DNA of 6,682 nt from a bacterium (GTDB taxonomy: Bacteria; Desulfobacterota; Binatia; UBA12015), in contig JAPOLW010000209.1 of NCBI GenBank assembly GCA_029976905.1, forward strand, positions 1-6,682. Reading direction: 5' to 3'. Below are positions 5,427 through 6,682 of the stretch, one piece after another. The notes beneath the pieces are model-generated. The model did not search any database and was not told the origin of the DNA. It saw nothing but the letters and a program-made list of their open reading frames with translations. The number at the start of each line of letters is the position of its first letter. The first letter of the stretch is position 1. A program made the position numbers and the translations under genes.

Positions 5427-6682
5427 GCGAGCGCGGAGACGACGCGCGCTTCGTCGCCGGCATCGATCTCGGCACCACGAACTCGGTTCTTGCCTACTGC
5501 GATACCGCCGCCGGAGAGGATGCGCGGATCGAGCTCCTCGAGGTGCCCCAGCTGGTGTCCCCTGGTTCGGTGGAAGCGCGCACTCAGCTGCCCTCGTTTT
5601 TGTTGTTTCCACGAGCGCAGGAGATGACGGCGAAGTCGATTCGCCTGCCCTGGGGGACCCCCGAGGGCGGGCGCGTCGCGGGGACCCTCGCGGCCCGGCG
5701 GGCCTCCGAGGAACCCGAGCGGGTCGTCTCCTCGGCCAAGTCCTGGTTGTGCAATCCGAGCGTCGATCGAACGGCTCCGCTGCTCCCGTGGGTGGCGGGC
5801 GACCAGCCCAGCGAGTCGGTCGAGCGCATTTCGCCGGTGGAGGCGTCGGCGGCCTACCTCGGGCATCTTCGTGATGCGTGGGATGCGAGCGTGGGCAAGG
5901 CGGCCAAGGCGCCGCTCGTCGAGCAGGATGTGGTGCTGACCGTTCCAGCGTCGTTCGACGCAGCGGCGCGAGAGCTCACGGTCGAGGCCGCGACGCGGGC
6001 CGGCTTCCAGAACCTTCATCTCCTGGAGGAACCCCAGGCCGCCGTCTACGCGTGGCTCGATCAGGTGGGTGACCAGTGGCGCGAGCAGGTTGCCGTCGGC
6101 GACGTCCTCCTGGTTTGCGATGTGGGGGGCGGGACGACGGACTTGAGCCTCGTTCTCGTGGACGAAGAGGACGGAGGTCTGGCGCTGACCCGGGTCGCCG
6201 TTGGCAGCCACATCCTGCTCGGCGGGGACAACATGGATCTCGCTCTGGCGTTCGCCGTGCGCGGAGACCTCGCCCGCGAGGGCAAGCGGCTGGATGCCTG
6301 GCAGTTGCGCGGCCTGGTGCAGAGTTGCCGCGAGGCCAAGGAGCGGCTGCTCGCAGAAGACGGCCCCGACAAGGTCGCGATCTCGATCCTCGGTCGTGGC
6401 AAGAAGTTGATCGGAGGCACGCTTCGGAGCGAGCTCACCCGCACGCAGGTGAACGAGTTGTTGCTCGACGGCTTTTTCCCGGCGGTTGCAGCCGATGCGC
6501 GGGTAGAGCGGGACGATGGTGCCGGTCTCTCCGAAATGGGGCTGCCCTTCGCCTCGGATGCGGCCGTGACACGACACATGGCGGATTTTCTCGGGGCGCA
6601 GCGTGGCGCCGTTCAGGCCGCTCGCGGAGCCGATGCTGCGCCGCTGCCGACGGCTCTCCTCTTCAACGGCGGGGTCATGGCC
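5423..6682 (+). CDS. Divergent Hsp70-family protein, N-terminal part (runs off window)
   Basis: The 420 visible residues form most of an Hsp70 actin-fold ATPase domain. Phosphate-1 loop is GIDLGTTNS (13-21). AKSWLCNP (105-112) lies where DnaK has its catalytic Lys70, suggesting K106. VPASFDAAARE (174-184) follows, then LEEPQAAVYAW (201-211) in place of DnaK's NEPTAAALAY. Phosphate-2 is DVGGGTTDLS (233-242), then LGGDNMD (266-272). The window ends in LLFNGGVMA (412-420), aligning with the adenosine motif, so ATP binding should be intact. It is not DnaK: the motifs diverge, and a block near 338-390 (LTRTQVNELLLDGFFPAV through AVTRHMADFL) is typical of a separate cytosolic Hsp70 subfamily. The peptide-binding domain, if present, lies outside the window. 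The ATG overlaps the DUF2760 stop by four bases, preceded by GGCGGGGA, which can serve as a ribosome site. The client is unknown. Members I recall often carry an unusual C-terminus (DUF3731) or sit beside a second Hsp70; neither can be checked here. Confidence 0.9.
   Translation, partial: MSERGDDARFVAGIDLGTTNSVLAYCDTAAGEDARIELLEVPQLVSPGSVEARTQLPSFLLFPRAQEMTAKSIRLPWGTPEGGRVAGTLAARRASEEPERVVSSAKSWLCNPSVDRTAPLLPWVAGDQPSESVERISPVEASAAYLGHLRDAWDASVGKAAKAPLVEQDVVLTVPASFDAAARELTVEAATRAGFQNLHLLEEPQAAVYAWLDQVGDQWREQVAVGDVLLVCDVGGGTTDLSLVLVDEEDGGLALTRVAVGSHILLGGDNMDLALAFAVRGDLAREGKRLDAWQLRGLVQSCREAKERLLAEDGPDKVAISILGRGKKLIGGTLRSELTRTQVNELLLDGFFPAVAADARVERDDGAGLSEMGLPFASDAAVTRHMADFLGAQRGAVQAARGADAAPLPTALLFNGGVMA

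Noticed and set aside
5306..6577. Long minus-strand open frame (423 codons) opposite the Hsp70 gene
   Set aside because: High G+C keeps antisense frames open. The translation is Arg/Pro/His-rich with no recognisable domain, while the plus strand encodes clear Hsp70 motifs throughout.

Overview
The window is a GC-rich bacterial segment, about 65-70% G+C by eye from roughly position 226 onward. It is preceded by about 225 bases of very different, AT-rich DNA (about 30% G+C by hand count). The GC-rich part carries a complete gatCAB operon, so the organism makes Gln-tRNA(Gln) and/or Asn-tRNA(Asn) by transamidation. It also carries the start of a DUF2760 plus divergent-Hsp70 gene pair. High G+C with this combination suggests a deltaproteobacterial or myxobacterial-type lineage, or another GC-rich environmental proteobacterium. 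That placement is an inference and not a firm call.

Layout. Positions 1-225 are AT-rich: the tail of an unidentified reading frame (3-77), a perfect 18-bp palindrome (80-97), a consensus-like -10 box (110-115), and a short membrane-like reading frame beginning at 174 that is cut where the composition changes. Positions 226-1290 (+) hold the C-terminal part of a multi-pass membrane protein resembling GT39/PMT-type glycosyltransferases. Its N-terminal catalytic part is missing, so this junction looks like a chimeric join or a recombination breakpoint. Positions 1328-4612 (-) hold gatC-gatA-gatB, transcribed leftward and convergent with the glycosyltransferase. GatC and GatA overlap by 4 bp, and gatA and gatB are 34 bp apart. 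Positions 4613-4706 are the divergent intergenic region. Positions 4707-5426 (+) encode a two-helix membrane protein with a C-terminal DUF2760 domain. It overlaps by ATGA with an Hsp70-family gene (5423 onward) that runs off the right edge; 420 residues of it are visible.

How the genes work together. GatC, GatA and GatB form the heterotrimeric amidotransferase: GatA releases ammonia from glutamine, GatB activates the misacylated tRNA and accepts the ammonia, and GatC holds GatA and GatB together. The DUF2760 protein and Hsp70 are translationally coupled and probably form one functional unit, with a membrane-anchored cytoplasmic domain beside a cytosolic ATP-dependent chaperone. To my knowledge this pairing recurs in genomes but has no established function, and it is the most interesting element here. 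The GC-rich part otherwise looks like ordinary chromosome, with no mobile elements, CRISPR arrays or RNA genes recognised.
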